Part shown: positions 1 through 6,921 of the stretch, piece by piece
How the letters are laid out: each line of letters opens with the position of its first letter
Numbering within the stretch: the stretch's first letter is position 1
Source of the DNA: an uncultured Bacteroidota bacterium
GTDB taxonomy: Bacteria; Bacteroidota; Bacteroidia; Chitinophagales; Saprospiraceae
Assembly: GCA_937926185.1 (NCBI GenBank)
Contig: CALEYM010000158.1
Span: forward strand, 1 to 7,205
Direction: 5' to 3'
DNA: 7,205 bases
The notes under the pieces: generated by a model
The model's input: only the letters and a program-made list of their open reading frames with translations
Databases searched by the model: none
Told to the model about the DNA's origin: nothing
Program-made: the position numbers and the translations under genes

Positions 1-465
1 CTCGACGTAGGCGCCGGCAGCGGGATGCTGGCGCTGTTTGCCGCCCGGCAGGGGGCGGAAGTCACGGCGCTCGACATCAATCCCCTGGCCGTGAAAACCG
101 TGCGGAAAAATGCGGCTGCCAACGGGCTGACCCTGCAAGTCCTTCAAAGCGATCTGCTCGATCAACTGCCTGCCCTACCTTTCGATTACCTGTTGATTAA
201 TCCACCGTTCTATCCGCATATCCCTGCAAACGACGCCGAGCGCGCCTTTTTCGCCGGTGAAAACCTGGAGTATTTTGAAAAATTATTTCGACAGATGCCG
301 GCCTACCTGCACGGGCAAAGCCGGGTGTGGATGATCTTGTCGGAAGATTGCGATATGGAAAAAATTCAAGGGATCGCCCGGCTTTTTCACTTCGGCTTTT
401 TACCCGTTTTTGAGCGGAAAAAATGGGGAGAGCGGTTGATTGTTTTTGAGATACAGCAGCAATGA
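1..465 (+). CDS. Class I SAM-dependent methyltransferase, small-methyltransferase (MTS) type, 5'-truncated
   Basis: The reading frame is open from the first base of the window, so the gene begins outside it; the ATG at 25 lies inside SAM-binding motif I and is not the start. 154 residues are visible. Counting from the window edge, motif I is LDVGAGSG (1-8), the acidic residue that would hold the SAM ribose is in LDINP (24-28), and NPPF (67-70) is the motif IV that positions the target nitrogen in N-methyltransferases. In the MTS family (PrmC/HemK, RsmC, RlmG) this motif is NPPY or NPPF, and substrates are release-factor glutamine or rRNA/tRNA bases. The part that would identify the substrate is missing, so the target (protein, rRNA or another) cannot be assigned. 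It is the only plus-strand gene here and converges on the ABC permease gene 47 bases away. The methyltransferase fold is certain; the substrate is unknown. Confidence 0.9.
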   Translation, partial: LDVGAGSGMLALFAARQGAEVTALDINPLAVKTVRKNAAANGLTLQVLQSDLLDQLPALPFDYLLINPPFYPHIPANDAERAFFAGENLEYFEKLFRQMPAYLHGQSRVWMILSEDCDMEKIQGIARLFHFGFLPVFERKKWGERLIVFEIQQQ

Positions 466-512
466 AAATTGCCTGAAAATAAGGCGATAAGCAGATGCGG
501 TAAGTAATCTCA

Positions 513-1277
513 CTACCGCGTACTCCTTCGCAACACCAGCAGATACCCCACCCCGAACAACGCCAGGGTCACGCCCAGGCTTACCCAAATTTCGGGGCCC
601 CAAATCGCGGTTTTGTCTTTGTGAAATTGTTCGTTGATGCGGGTCGTGGCGGAATAGGGAAATATCCAGGCAAATTTCCATCCGGCCAGGATGGCGCCGG
701 CAATGGTGAGCGCCAAACCCGTGCCTACGGGCCGGATGAAGTCGCGCCACAGGAAACTCAGCAAAAACTGAATGGAGAACACGCCGAGGATAGCCAGGAA
801 AAACTTGAAAAAAAGCCTCCCGATCAGGTCGTATGAATGGTAATCCTGAAATCCGATCTCCGGTTTCAGAACGGCCAGCAGGTTGCCTTCGAAAAAAACC
901 AAACCGCACAGCAACACGGAAAAGAGCAGGATCAGCAGGAATGCGAAAGCCCATTTGGCCACATAAATGGTCAGGCGCGGGTAGGGCAGCGTGAACACAT
1001 TTTTCCAGGCATTGGCCACGTGTTCGATCTGATTGGTGGAAAAGGCCACTACCATGGCGTACATGGGCAGGATCAGGACGCTGTACAACCCGAACAGGTT
1101 TTGCGCCAGCAACACCCAGGGGTTCATGCCGGTTTTGGCAAAATCCTCGGCTTTGAAATAGGCCAATGCGAAATACAAACCGGCAATGAACACCGGCAAC
1201 CAGATGGTGGTGGCGAGGGCCAGGGTACGGCGCGATTTCAGGAATTCGCTGCGCAGGGCAAGCCAGAAATGGGTCAT
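513..1277 (-). CDS. ABC-2 type transporter permease (BcrB/lantibiotic-exporter-like)
   Basis: A 254-residue integral membrane protein, the membrane half of an ABC transporter with the ATPase encoded just upstream. Six hydrophobic segments are visible at about 21-41, 57-80, 107-129, 157-177, 184-206 and 228-249, with a basic N-terminus and a basic tail ending in RRSTR. The stretch NAWKNVFTLPYPR (89-101), between segments 2 and 3, resembles the conserved region of the bacitracin/lantibiotic permease family (ABC2_membrane_4 type), and the length fits. The ATG at 1277 is chosen because it overlaps the ATPase stop as ATGA and gives a typical permease N-terminus. The frame is open further upstream, but those extra residues would lie inside the ATPase gene. 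The family exports or confers immunity to peptide antibiotics in some bacteria; the substrate here is unknown. Confidence 0.88.
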   Translation of the reverse strand: MTHFWLALRSEFLKSRRTLALATTIWLPVFIAGLYFALAYFKAEDFAKTGMNPWVLLAQNLFGLYSVLILPMYAMVVAFSTNQIEHVANAWKNVFTLPYPRLTIYVAKWAFAFLLILLFSVLLCGLVFFEGNLLAVLKPEIGFQDYHSYDLIGRLFFKFFLAILGVFSIQFLLSFLWRDFIRPVGTGLALTIAGAILAGWKFAWIFPYSATTRINEQFHKDKTAIWGPEIWVSLGVTLALFGVGYLLVLRRSTR

Positions 1278-2188
1278 GGCGTCGGCGGGGGTGTTTGAAT
1301 GATGTCGAAATACAATTGTTCCAGGTCTTTGCGGGCCCATTCAAGCGCGTACACCGCCAGCCCTTGCCCTACCAGGCGGGCATTGAGGCGGGCTGCTTCT
1401 TCCCGGCTGACGCCGCCGAGGCTGGGCAAGCCGTTTTTCCAGCCGACTTGCGGGTAGTCGGCCTGCAGCAGGTCGAAGCAACGCCGGTTGTCGTTGGTGT
1501 CGAGGCACAGTTCCTCGCGGGCGCTGTCGCGCAGGCTTTCAATAGGGCCCTGAAATAACAAGCTGCCCTGGTGAATGATACCGAGATCAGTCACGATCTT
1601 TTCCACCTCGCTCAGCAGATGGCTGGAGAGGAACACCGTAACCCCCTGGCGCGACAGACCGGTGAGCAGTTCGCGAATTTCCCGGATACCGTTCGGATCG
1701 AGCCCGTTGGTGGGTTCGTCGAGAATAAGCAGGTCGGGCGCTCCCAGCAGCGCCAGGCCAATACCCAGTCGCTGGCGCATACCCTGCGAGTAGGCGACCA
1801 CTTTTTTGTGGCGCGCTTCGTACAGGCCCACCTGCCGGAGGATATCCTGTGTGCGTTGGCGGGGCAGGCGCAGCAACAGCGCCCGGTTGAGCAGGTTTTC
1901 CTGACCGGTCAGATGCTGGTACAACGCAGGCTCCTCCACCAGCGCGCCGGTGCGGGCCAGTATGCCGAGGCGGCGCCGGCGGATACTGTTACCAAAAAGG
2001 CATACCTGCCCGCCGAAGTCCGGCAGCAGCGACAGCAAAACCTTGATCGTAGTCGTTTTGCCGGCGCCATTCTGGCCGATAAACCCGTACACCGCTCCCG
2101 GTTTTACCCGAAGGGAAATGCCGTGCAGAATAGGCTGGCTGCCGTAGGAAAAAGTCAGATTCTCCGTTTCAATCAGGAAGTCGCTCAT
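1274..2188 (-). CDS. ABC transporter ATP-binding protein (BcrA/NatA-like)
   Basis: A 304-residue cytoplasmic ATPase subunit that powers the adjacent permease. All core motifs are present: Walker A GQNGAGKT (38-45), signature YSQGM (133-137, in place of LSGGQ), Walker B LLILDEP (153-159) with catalytic Glu158, D-loop GLDP (162-165) and switch histidine His190 in SSHLL. The Q-loop region reads GALVEEPALY (81-90), with Glu where many ABC ATPases have Gln; the same region of BcrA-type ATPases is also usually acidic. Residues from about 220 form the C-terminal extension common in this group. The start overlaps the stop of the esterase-like lipoprotein gene (ATGA at 2188-2185), and the stop overlaps the permease start (ATGA at 1277-1274), so translation of all three is probably coupled. 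The enzyme class is certain; the transported substrate is not known. Confidence 0.95.
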   Translation of the reverse strand: MSDFLIETENLTFSYGSQPILHGISLRVKPGAVYGFIGQNGAGKTTTIKVLLSLLPDFGGQVCLFGNSIRRRRLGILARTGALVEEPALYQHLTGQENLLNRALLLRLPRQRTQDILRQVGLYEARHKKVVAYSQGMRQRLGIGLALLGAPDLLILDEPTNGLDPNGIREIRELLTGLSRQGVTVFLSSHLLSEVEKIVTDLGIIHQGSLLFQGPIESLRDSAREELCLDTNDNRRCFDLLQADYPQVGWKNGLPSLGGVSREEAARLNARLVGQGLAVYALEWARKDLEQLYFDIIQTPPPTP

Positions 2189-3462
2189 GGTTCAATTTCA
2201 CTGGGCAACATGGTGGAAATAAAAAACATACCGTCGGTCATTTTGGGCCAGTCGGCGTACCAGTTGGTATATCCGTACAGGCGCGCCTGAAAAGGGTTTT
2301 CGAAAGGGATGGCCGCAAGGTCTTTTTTCCGAAGATACGCGTACGGGGCCGCTGCCTGCCCCAGCAGGTATTCCAGCGATTTATTACTGACCGGGGGCGC
2401 TTTTTTCACGCCGCCCTGAAGGCTGTTGAACGAGCCATCGCGCGAGGTAAACGACAGCGTATAGTACCGGTCGCCGTAGCGTTTTTTCAAAAAATCGCCC
2501 ATCGGGATCATGCCGTCCGGGTATTTCAACAGTTCCCGGCGATAGCCCAGGTGTGTGTTGGCGGCCCAGAGAATGATCTTTTGCCCGGGAAACAATTGTT
2601 CCTTGATCCAGATGACGTTTTCAGCCATCACGCTGTCGCGGATATTGGCAATGGCGGGGTCGGGGTTATTCCAGTTTACTTTCCAAGTAAAATAAAAGAA
2701 ATCTTTCAATTCCATGAAACCCCGGGCCAGCATACTGTCGCGGGCGTTGCGCAGGGCAAAGCGGCGGATTTTGCCGGCGAGGGTGTCCATTTCAGTGAAA
2801 AACTGTTGCTGCAACAGCGAATCGCCGCGGATTTGCCCCTTCCTGCCGCGCGCCGTCATGGCCCGCCAAACCAATGTATACCGGGCCGTATCGAAGCCGG
2901 GCTCGTAACGCCTGAAAAATTGTACGATGGAATCGCGCCGCCGCGCCGCATCCAGGTTTCCGGAGAACTGACAATCGAAACCCACAAACGGCAGTACAAA
3001 AGGCGACGGCGTTTGGCCGGCATAGCGGCGGAGCGCGCCCACCTGCCGGCTGTGGCTCCATATTTTAAACATGGCCAGCCGGAAAGCAGAATCGACAGGT
3101 ACGCCGTTTTCCAGGGCCTGCAGGGCCAGCACGCCGTCGAGCATGCCGCTTTCAAAAGCCAGCACCCGGAACCCCATTTCCTGTTGTAAAAAACGGATCA
3201 AACGGCTTTTGGCCAGAAAAGTCGAGCCGTCGCCGTGCGATTGCTCGCCAAGGCCGATGATCTCCACGTCTTTCCATTCCGCTTTTAAAAACTGAAGATC
3301 GGTGTAGTCCGCGTCGGCAGGTTCGATGGAACGCACCGGAACGGCGGACGATTTCAGCCAGGCCAGTTTTTCCGCCTCACGCGCGGGCGGCGTCTGACAA
3401 CTGACCGCCCATAGGAAGATCGCCGCCAGCCAACACATCGGGTACTTAGGGAAGGGCAACAT
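2185..3462 (-). CDS. Erythromycin esterase family protein, predicted lipoprotein
   Basis: A 425-residue protein read from the ATG at 3462. Residues 1-22 look like a lipoprotein signal: Lys6, a hydrophobic core WLAAIFLWAVS, then Cys22 as the probable lipidated residue (lipobox AVSC, slightly off consensus). The mature part matches the erythromycin esterase (Ere) fold: GEQSHG (72-77) corresponds to the GEATHG-type motif with the catalytic histidine (His76), FESG has a conserved Glu (104), and WAANTHLG (299-306) corresponds to the WAHNAH-type motif, with its first His replaced by Ala and the second (His304) kept. Ere enzymes hydrolyse macrolide lactones, but most family members have unknown substrates, so macrolide resistance is not claimed. 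The frame stays open up to an ATG at 3699, but that extension (3463-3699) is AT-rich, unlike coding DNA and would bury the signal peptide. An ATG at 3438 is possible but leaves no charged N-region. The stop overlaps the ATPase start (ATGA). Confidence 0.85.
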   Translation of the reverse strand: MLPFPKYPMCWLAAIFLWAVSCQTPPAREAEKLAWLKSSAVPVRSIEPADADYTDLQFLKAEWKDVEIIGLGEQSHGDGSTFLAKSRLIRFLQQEMGFRVLAFESGMLDGVLALQALENGVPVDSAFRLAMFKIWSHSRQVGALRRYAGQTPSPFVLPFVGFDCQFSGNLDAARRRDSIVQFFRRYEPGFDTARYTLVWRAMTARGRKGQIRGDSLLQQQFFTEMDTLAGKIRRFALRNARDSMLARGFMELKDFFYFTWKVNWNNPDPAIANIRDSVMAENVIWIKEQLFPGQKIILWAANTHLGYRRELLKYPDGMIPMGDFLKKRYGDRYYTLSFTSRDGSFNSLQGGVKKAPPVSNKSLEYLLGQAAAPYAYLRKKDLAAIPFENPFQARLYGYTNWYADWPKMTDGMFFISTMLPSEIEP

Positions 3463-3646
3463 AGTTGAAAATAAGCAACTGGCGTTCCGGATACCGGCAA
3501 TTCCGCGTAGCCTGAAATGCGCGGACGAACATGGGAAGAACCGGGAATACCGGTCGGAAAAATTGGATAAAGAATGGCTGGAACTACATAAAACGTAGAA
3601 AATGGCGGAAGATATGCCGCCAAGGTTCGCACTGGTTTTCCTGGTA

Positions 3647-3672
3647 TAAAGATAATTGCCAAAGTATAACAA
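3647..3672 (-). promoter_or_regulatory. Possible Bacteroidota-type promoter for the lipoprotein-ABC unit
   Basis: On the minus strand, TATCTTTA (3654-3647) matches seven of eight positions of the Bacteroidota -7 element TAnnTTTG and lies 15 bases after a TTG (3672-3670), slightly closer than the usual -33 to -7 spacing. An overlapping TATACTTTG (3668-3660) is a second candidate, with one base too many between its halves. Either would give a leader of roughly 180-200 bases before the ATG at 3462. The surrounding sequence is the most AT-rich of this spacer. The match is weak and chance is not excluded. Confidence 0.22.
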
Positions 3673-3716
3673 CTTTAATTTATTTATTGGTGCTACCATT
3701 GGTCTCCGTCGCGGGG

Positions 3717-3740
3717 GTTGTTAGCGATGACGCCAACAAC
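3717..3740 (-). repeat. Inverted repeat, possible terminator or processing hairpin
   Basis: The arms 3717-3726 and 3731-3740 pair across a 4-base loop. Read as minus-strand RNA, all ten positions pair, one of them as a G-U wobble; on the plus strand that position is an A-C mismatch, so the hairpin is better on the minus strand. It starts 26 bases after the stop of the 812-residue membrane protein gene, where a terminator would be expected. No T-run follows on either strand, so it is not a classical intrinsic terminator; attenuation, mRNA end protection or chance remain possible. Confidence 0.4.
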
Positions 3741-3765
3741 GGCACGAAAACCCCTTAAAACGACC

Positions 3766-6204
3766 TCATTTTTTTACCGCCACCCACCCCGCACCCGCCA
3801 CCGCATACGCCGCCGCGGCCAGCACCATCACCCATCCAAACCCCCACTCCAGGGCGATTATCGTCGCCAGGGCGGTGCTGATGACCGAAAAATACCCGTT
3901 GATACCCCATGCCCAGGGAATAGAGCCGCGCGGTTGGCCACTGAGAAAACGGATACCGGAAGGGAAAGGAATGCCCATCAGAAAACCCAGGGGCGCAACG
4001 ACAGCCAACAACACGAGGTATTTCACCCCGCCCGAAGCGCCGGCGGCAAATGGTAAAACAAGCGGAAGCAGAAAGGCATACAGTAACAACACAGACGCCA
4101 CTGCGAGCGGTGCGTACAACAATGGCTTTCCATTAAACCGGAAGCGATCCGAAAAATAACTCCCCGCACCCGAGGCAAACAAAAGGCCGCTGATCACGAT
4201 GGCCGCCGAAAACACCGGATTGCCCAGAAAAAGCAGGAATTGCTGGATCAAAACCACCTCCACGAACATGTAACCGATCCCGATCCCGCTGAAATACAGG
4301 AGCATCCAGCGCCGGTTGCCCGCCGCAAACCGGAAACGCAACAAAGGCAGGATGATCAGTACCAGGGCAACGGCGGCCAGCACCGCAAAAGTGACCAGCA
4401 CCAGCAGGTACCCGATCTCCAGAAACGGGATGGATTGCCCCCCGAAGCTATCAGACAAACGGGACAGGCTTTTCAAACGGAGAAACTGCGAAAAATAGGG
4501 TTGCTGATCGGTCGCCGGCCGGATGTTGAAGGAGTATGATTCATACAAGGCGCTTCGCTGCCCGGATACCAAGGTATCGATGGAAGCGTAGAAAGTGCTG
4601 TCCTGCAACTGGTTGAACTGATCCCGCTCGCCGGCTTGCAGGTCGGGCAACAGAACGGGGTCGAACTGCATGTCCTGGCAGAAGCGGCGTATGCGCTCCA
4701 GTTGTTGTGCGCCCAACGGCTGCCTGAGGGCCAGAAAGGTGACGGTTCCCCAACTTTTCACGGCGGCCAGGTGCCGCAGCGGCTGGCGGATACCGTTGCG
4801 TTCCAGCATTTCCACCAGCGTGGCCAGCACCTTCAGGGGGGCGCGCAGCGGGTAATCGATCCAGACCGTAACTGCCAGACTGCCGCCGGGCGCCAGATGC
4901 TGCCAGGTATCCTGAAAAGCATCGAGCGTCATCGTGTATTGTTCCTGCAGGGCATTCAGGCCCGAGGAGCCGCCGAATTCGCCTACGGCAGGGAGTATAG
5001 CCAGATCGAAACGCGTGGTGGCGGCAAGCAGGAAGGTCCGGGCCTCCATTTCAAAGGTACGGACCGCGGGGTGGCGGAACAGGGAGTCGTTTTCGGCGGC
5101 GAGTTCATTTTTTAACAGCGCCGCCAGGGCCACATTGCTTTCCACCGCGGCCACTTCCGCGGCCCCCTGCGCCAGGGCATGCGCCACGTCTTCGCCAGTT
5201 CCTGCATTCAGCACCAATACCCGCGAGGGTTTGTCGGCCCGGTACGGCAGGGCGCGCGTCGAATAATCGAGCACCAACGGCGCGCCGGTGTCCGGAAGGG
5301 GTAGCAGAACGCCTAGCCAGTCGCCGTTGTGGAACAATACTTTCCGTACGGGTACGGTTTGTTGATAATTCAGGCTCAGACCGGGCGCATACCGCAGCAC
5401 CGGCGAGGAAACCAGTTGCAATAAACCGTAGGGCGTGTTTTTTTCAAACTCCACTTTGGCCTCCGGCAGCAACATGGTTTTACTGATGGTTTTGTATTGC
5501 GAAGGTTTTAAATCCGGCGGATGAAAAATTGTATATGCCACGGCGCCCGCGGCAACTGCAAAAAGACCCGCCCATAACAGTTTGCGTGGTACGCCAAACG
5601 TTTTTCCACCCACCTGCTCCGGACGAAACACCAGCAAAAAAGCCGCCACCGGCGCCGTGGCCACCGCCGCCGGCAATTCCTCCGGAAAAAAACGCCACAT
5701 CAACCACAAAACGGGTATGCCGCCCAGGCCGGAGCCGATCAGGTTGGCGAAATACACGGCGCCGATCTTGCCGGAAAATCGGACGAACGTCATACCGATG
5801 GCCAGGGCGCCGAGAAAAAAGGGCAGGAAAAACAACAGGCAGGTCGCGATCAGGCGCCACACGTGTCCGGGGTCGTTGAACAACAGATAAGAATCGAACC
5901 GGATCGCCTCCAGGTTCGACCACCCCGTAACCATCGCCATAGTCACAGCGGTCAGTAGCAGCAAACCGGGAAAAACAAACGCGAATCCTCGTACCAGCCG
6001 TTCTTCAAAAAGGCTCAGGAAAGTCCCTGCCACGCCGAAGCCCAGCAGCGCCACCGAAATGACCATGTAGGCAAAATGGTACCATTGCTGGCAGGAAAAT
6101 ACCTGTATCAGTGCCAGCTGAAAAGCGATAACAGCGGCGGAAAGTATCCCTGTGGCCCAATAAACACCGGGAGGGACGAAAACCGGGGAAGATTGTTTCG
6201 TCAT
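3766..6204 (-). CDS. Polytopic membrane protein with central spermidine-synthase-like SAM-fold domain
   Basis: An 812-residue protein in three parts. Residues 14-227 hold about seven membrane segments (near 14-36, 44-64, 74-94, 117-140, 147-170, 177-193, 209-227). Residues 228-592 are soluble and contain a Rossmann-type methyltransferase/aminopropyltransferase fold: LNAGTGEDVAHAL (332-344) is motif I, AAVESN (352-357) the acidic strand end, and LAPGGSLAV (437-445) the late-strand motif. Residues 593-808 hold about seven more segments, with GNPVFSAA (661-668) and the GIPFPSGIRFL stretch (744-754). This layout resembles bacterial membrane proteins annotated as fused or membrane spermidine synthases. 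The Asp-rich active-site loop expected after the strand around 399-404 is not recognisable (it reads DLAILPAVGEFGG), so polyamine synthesis is doubtful. Basic loops near 142-146, 194-208, 622-632, 684-693 and 752-759 and the terminal Lys pair suggest both ends are cytoplasmic and the soluble domain periplasmic. The gene starts 15 bases after the isoaspartyl methyltransferase stop. Its function is unknown. Confidence 0.85.
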   Translation of the reverse strand: MTKQSSPVFVPPGVYWATGILSAAVIAFQLALIQVFSCQQWYHFAYMVISVALLGFGVAGTFLSLFEERLVRGFAFVFPGLLLLTAVTMAMVTGWSNLEAIRFDSYLLFNDPGHVWRLIATCLLFFLPFFLGALAIGMTFVRFSGKIGAVYFANLIGSGLGGIPVLWLMWRFFPEELPAAVATAPVAAFLLVFRPEQVGGKTFGVPRKLLWAGLFAVAAGAVAYTIFHPPDLKPSQYKTISKTMLLPEAKVEFEKNTPYGLLQLVSSPVLRYAPGLSLNYQQTVPVRKVLFHNGDWLGVLLPLPDTGAPLVLDYSTRALPYRADKPSRVLVLNAGTGEDVAHALAQGAAEVAAVESNVALAALLKNELAAENDSLFRHPAVRTFEMEARTFLLAATTRFDLAILPAVGEFGGSSGLNALQEQYTMTLDAFQDTWQHLAPGGSLAVTVWIDYPLRAPLKVLATLVEMLERNGIRQPLRHLAAVKSWGTVTFLALRQPLGAQQLERIRRFCQDMQFDPVLLPDLQAGERDQFNQLQDSTFYASIDTLVSGQRSALYESYSFNIRPATDQQPYFSQFLRLKSLSRLSDSFGGQSIPFLEIGYLLVLVTFAVLAAVALVLIILPLLRFRFAAGNRRWMLLYFSGIGIGYMFVEVVLIQQFLLFLGNPVFSAAIVISGLLFASGAGSYFSDRFRFNGKPLLYAPLAVASVLLLYAFLLPLVLPFAAGASGGVKYLVLLAVVAPLGFLMGIPFPSGIRFLSGQPRGSIPWAWGINGYFSVISTALATIIALEWGFGWVMVLAAAAYAVAGAGWVAVKK

Positions 6205-6219
6205 GTTTATAAAATCGGC

Positions 6220-6921
6220 TCATCCTCTTGTAAACGGCACAAAACGCACCGGAAACAGGTTTTTTGTTTTGGCTTTGCCGTCCTTCTTTTCCACCAGCAT
6301 CAGCTGTTGCACCATAAAAGGAGAGCCTATGGGAATCACCATGCGTCCGCCCTCTTTCAATTGTTCCAACAGGGGAGGCGGAACAAATTCCGCGGCTGCT
6401 GTAACGACAATGGCATCGAAAGGCCCTTTTCCCGGCCATCCGTAGTAGCCGTCGGCATTTTTGGTTTCTATGTTTTTATAGCCCATTTTCCGCAAGCGGG
6501 CGCGGGCCGCCGTGTCCAGTTGCGTCACAATTTCGATGCTGTACACCTTGTCCACGATCTCCGCCAGCACGGCAGCCTGGTAGCCCGAGCCCGTGCCGAT
6601 CTCCAATACCCGGAAATCAGGTTTGGGCCGGATCACTTCGGTCATATAGGCCACGATATAGGGTTGGGAGATCGTTTGCCCGTAGCCAATGGGCAGGGAG
6701 CCGTCGGTGTAGGCACGGCTTCTGTATTCTTCCGGCACGAACAGGTGACGGGGCACCTTTTGCAGGGCCTTCAGCACAGCGGTATCTTTAATACCCCGGT
6801 TCTCGATCTGGTCTTTGACCATCCGGTTCCGTTGTTTTTCCTGAACGGTTTGGGCAGGACTGCATACCCAAAACCCCATAAGCAGGCAGGAAGTGGCGAT
6901 AACACCGGTTAATGATTTCAT
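6220..6921 (-). CDS. pcm: Protein-L-isoaspartate O-methyltransferase with N-terminal signal peptide
   Basis: A 233-residue enzyme of the family that methylates L-isoaspartyl residues in aged proteins with SAM, starting their repair to aspartate. The family hallmarks are clear: PIGYGQTISQPYIVAYMTE (77-95, containing the conserved TISQP active-site loop), motif I LEIGTGSGYQAAVLA (106-120), the acidic strand end SIEI (128-131), DGYYGWP (157-163), FDAIVVTAA (168-176) and the C-terminal VRFVPFTRG. Compared with cytoplasmic E. coli Pcm, homology begins near residue 27. The first 24 residues are extra: Lys2, a hydrophobic core, and SPAQ as a likely signal-peptidase I site around 23-24. Cys20 follows Val and does not make a good lipobox. 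The ATG at 6921 is preceded by ACGAGG only one base away, too close for a normal ribosome site. An internal ATG at 6822 would delete conserved N-terminal sequence. It is probably first in an operon with the membrane protein gene 15 bases downstream. The family call is near certain; export is inferred. Confidence 0.95.
   Translation of the reverse strand: MKSLTGVIATSCLLMGFWVCSPAQTVQEKQRNRMVKDQIENRGIKDTAVLKALQKVPRHLFVPEEYRSRAYTDGSLPIGYGQTISQPYIVAYMTEVIRPKPDFRVLEIGTGSGYQAAVLAEIVDKVYSIEIVTQLDTAARARLRKMGYKNIETKNADGYYGWPGKGPFDAIVVTAAAEFVPPPLLEQLKEGGRMVIPIGSPFMVQQLMLVEKKDGKAKTKNLFPVRFVPFTRG

Larger units (their letters stand above)
3463..3765. other. 303-base intergenic spacer
   Basis: This stretch separates the 812-residue membrane protein gene from the lipoprotein gene, both on the minus strand. 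It holds a hairpin just after the upstream stop (3717-3740), an AT-rich core at about 3640-3690 with weak promoter-like sequences, and about 180 bases that would be a leader for the lipoprotein gene. Both strands carry open frames here, but their translations are low-complexity or basic and lack a recognisable family. No tRNA or known riboswitch is recognised. Confidence 0.6.

Noticed and set aside
497..519. A 6-bp stem (GCGGTA/TACCGC) in the convergent gap next to the permease stop, considered as a terminator.
   Set aside because: The stem is short, has an 11-base loop, overlaps the permease stop codon and is not followed by a T-run on either strand.
400..1344. A 314-codon open frame on the minus strand covering the permease gene in another frame.
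   Set aside because: Its translation is rich in Arg, His and Pro with no membrane or family pattern, while the overlapping frame encodes a clear six-segment permease. It is a by-product of GC-rich coding DNA.
1571..2290. A 239-codon plus-strand open frame opposite the ATPase gene.
   Set aside because: It is the antisense of a gene with all ABC ATPase motifs, and its own translation has no recognisable domain.
2185..3462. Naming the lipoprotein gene as a macrolide-resistance gene (ere).
   Set aside because: Only the fold is supported. One motif is altered, the protein is probably lipid-anchored, and many family members have no known action on macrolides.
3463..3699. N-terminal extension of the esterase-like gene to an ATG at 3699 (79 more residues).
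   Set aside because: The extension is AT-rich and unlike the rest of the gene, shows no family similarity, and would place the lipoprotein signal and Cys deep inside the protein.
3531..3758. A 75-codon plus-strand open frame in the spacer, with a basic start and a short hydrophobic stretch.
   Set aside because: No ribosome site, no recognisable family, and the frame overlaps the hairpin and promoter-like sequences of the minus strand. Too weak to call a small protein or toxin.
6076..6912. A 278-codon plus-strand open frame opposite pcm.
   Set aside because: The minus strand encodes a complete isoaspartyl methyltransferase; the antisense translation is His/Gln-rich and shows no domain.
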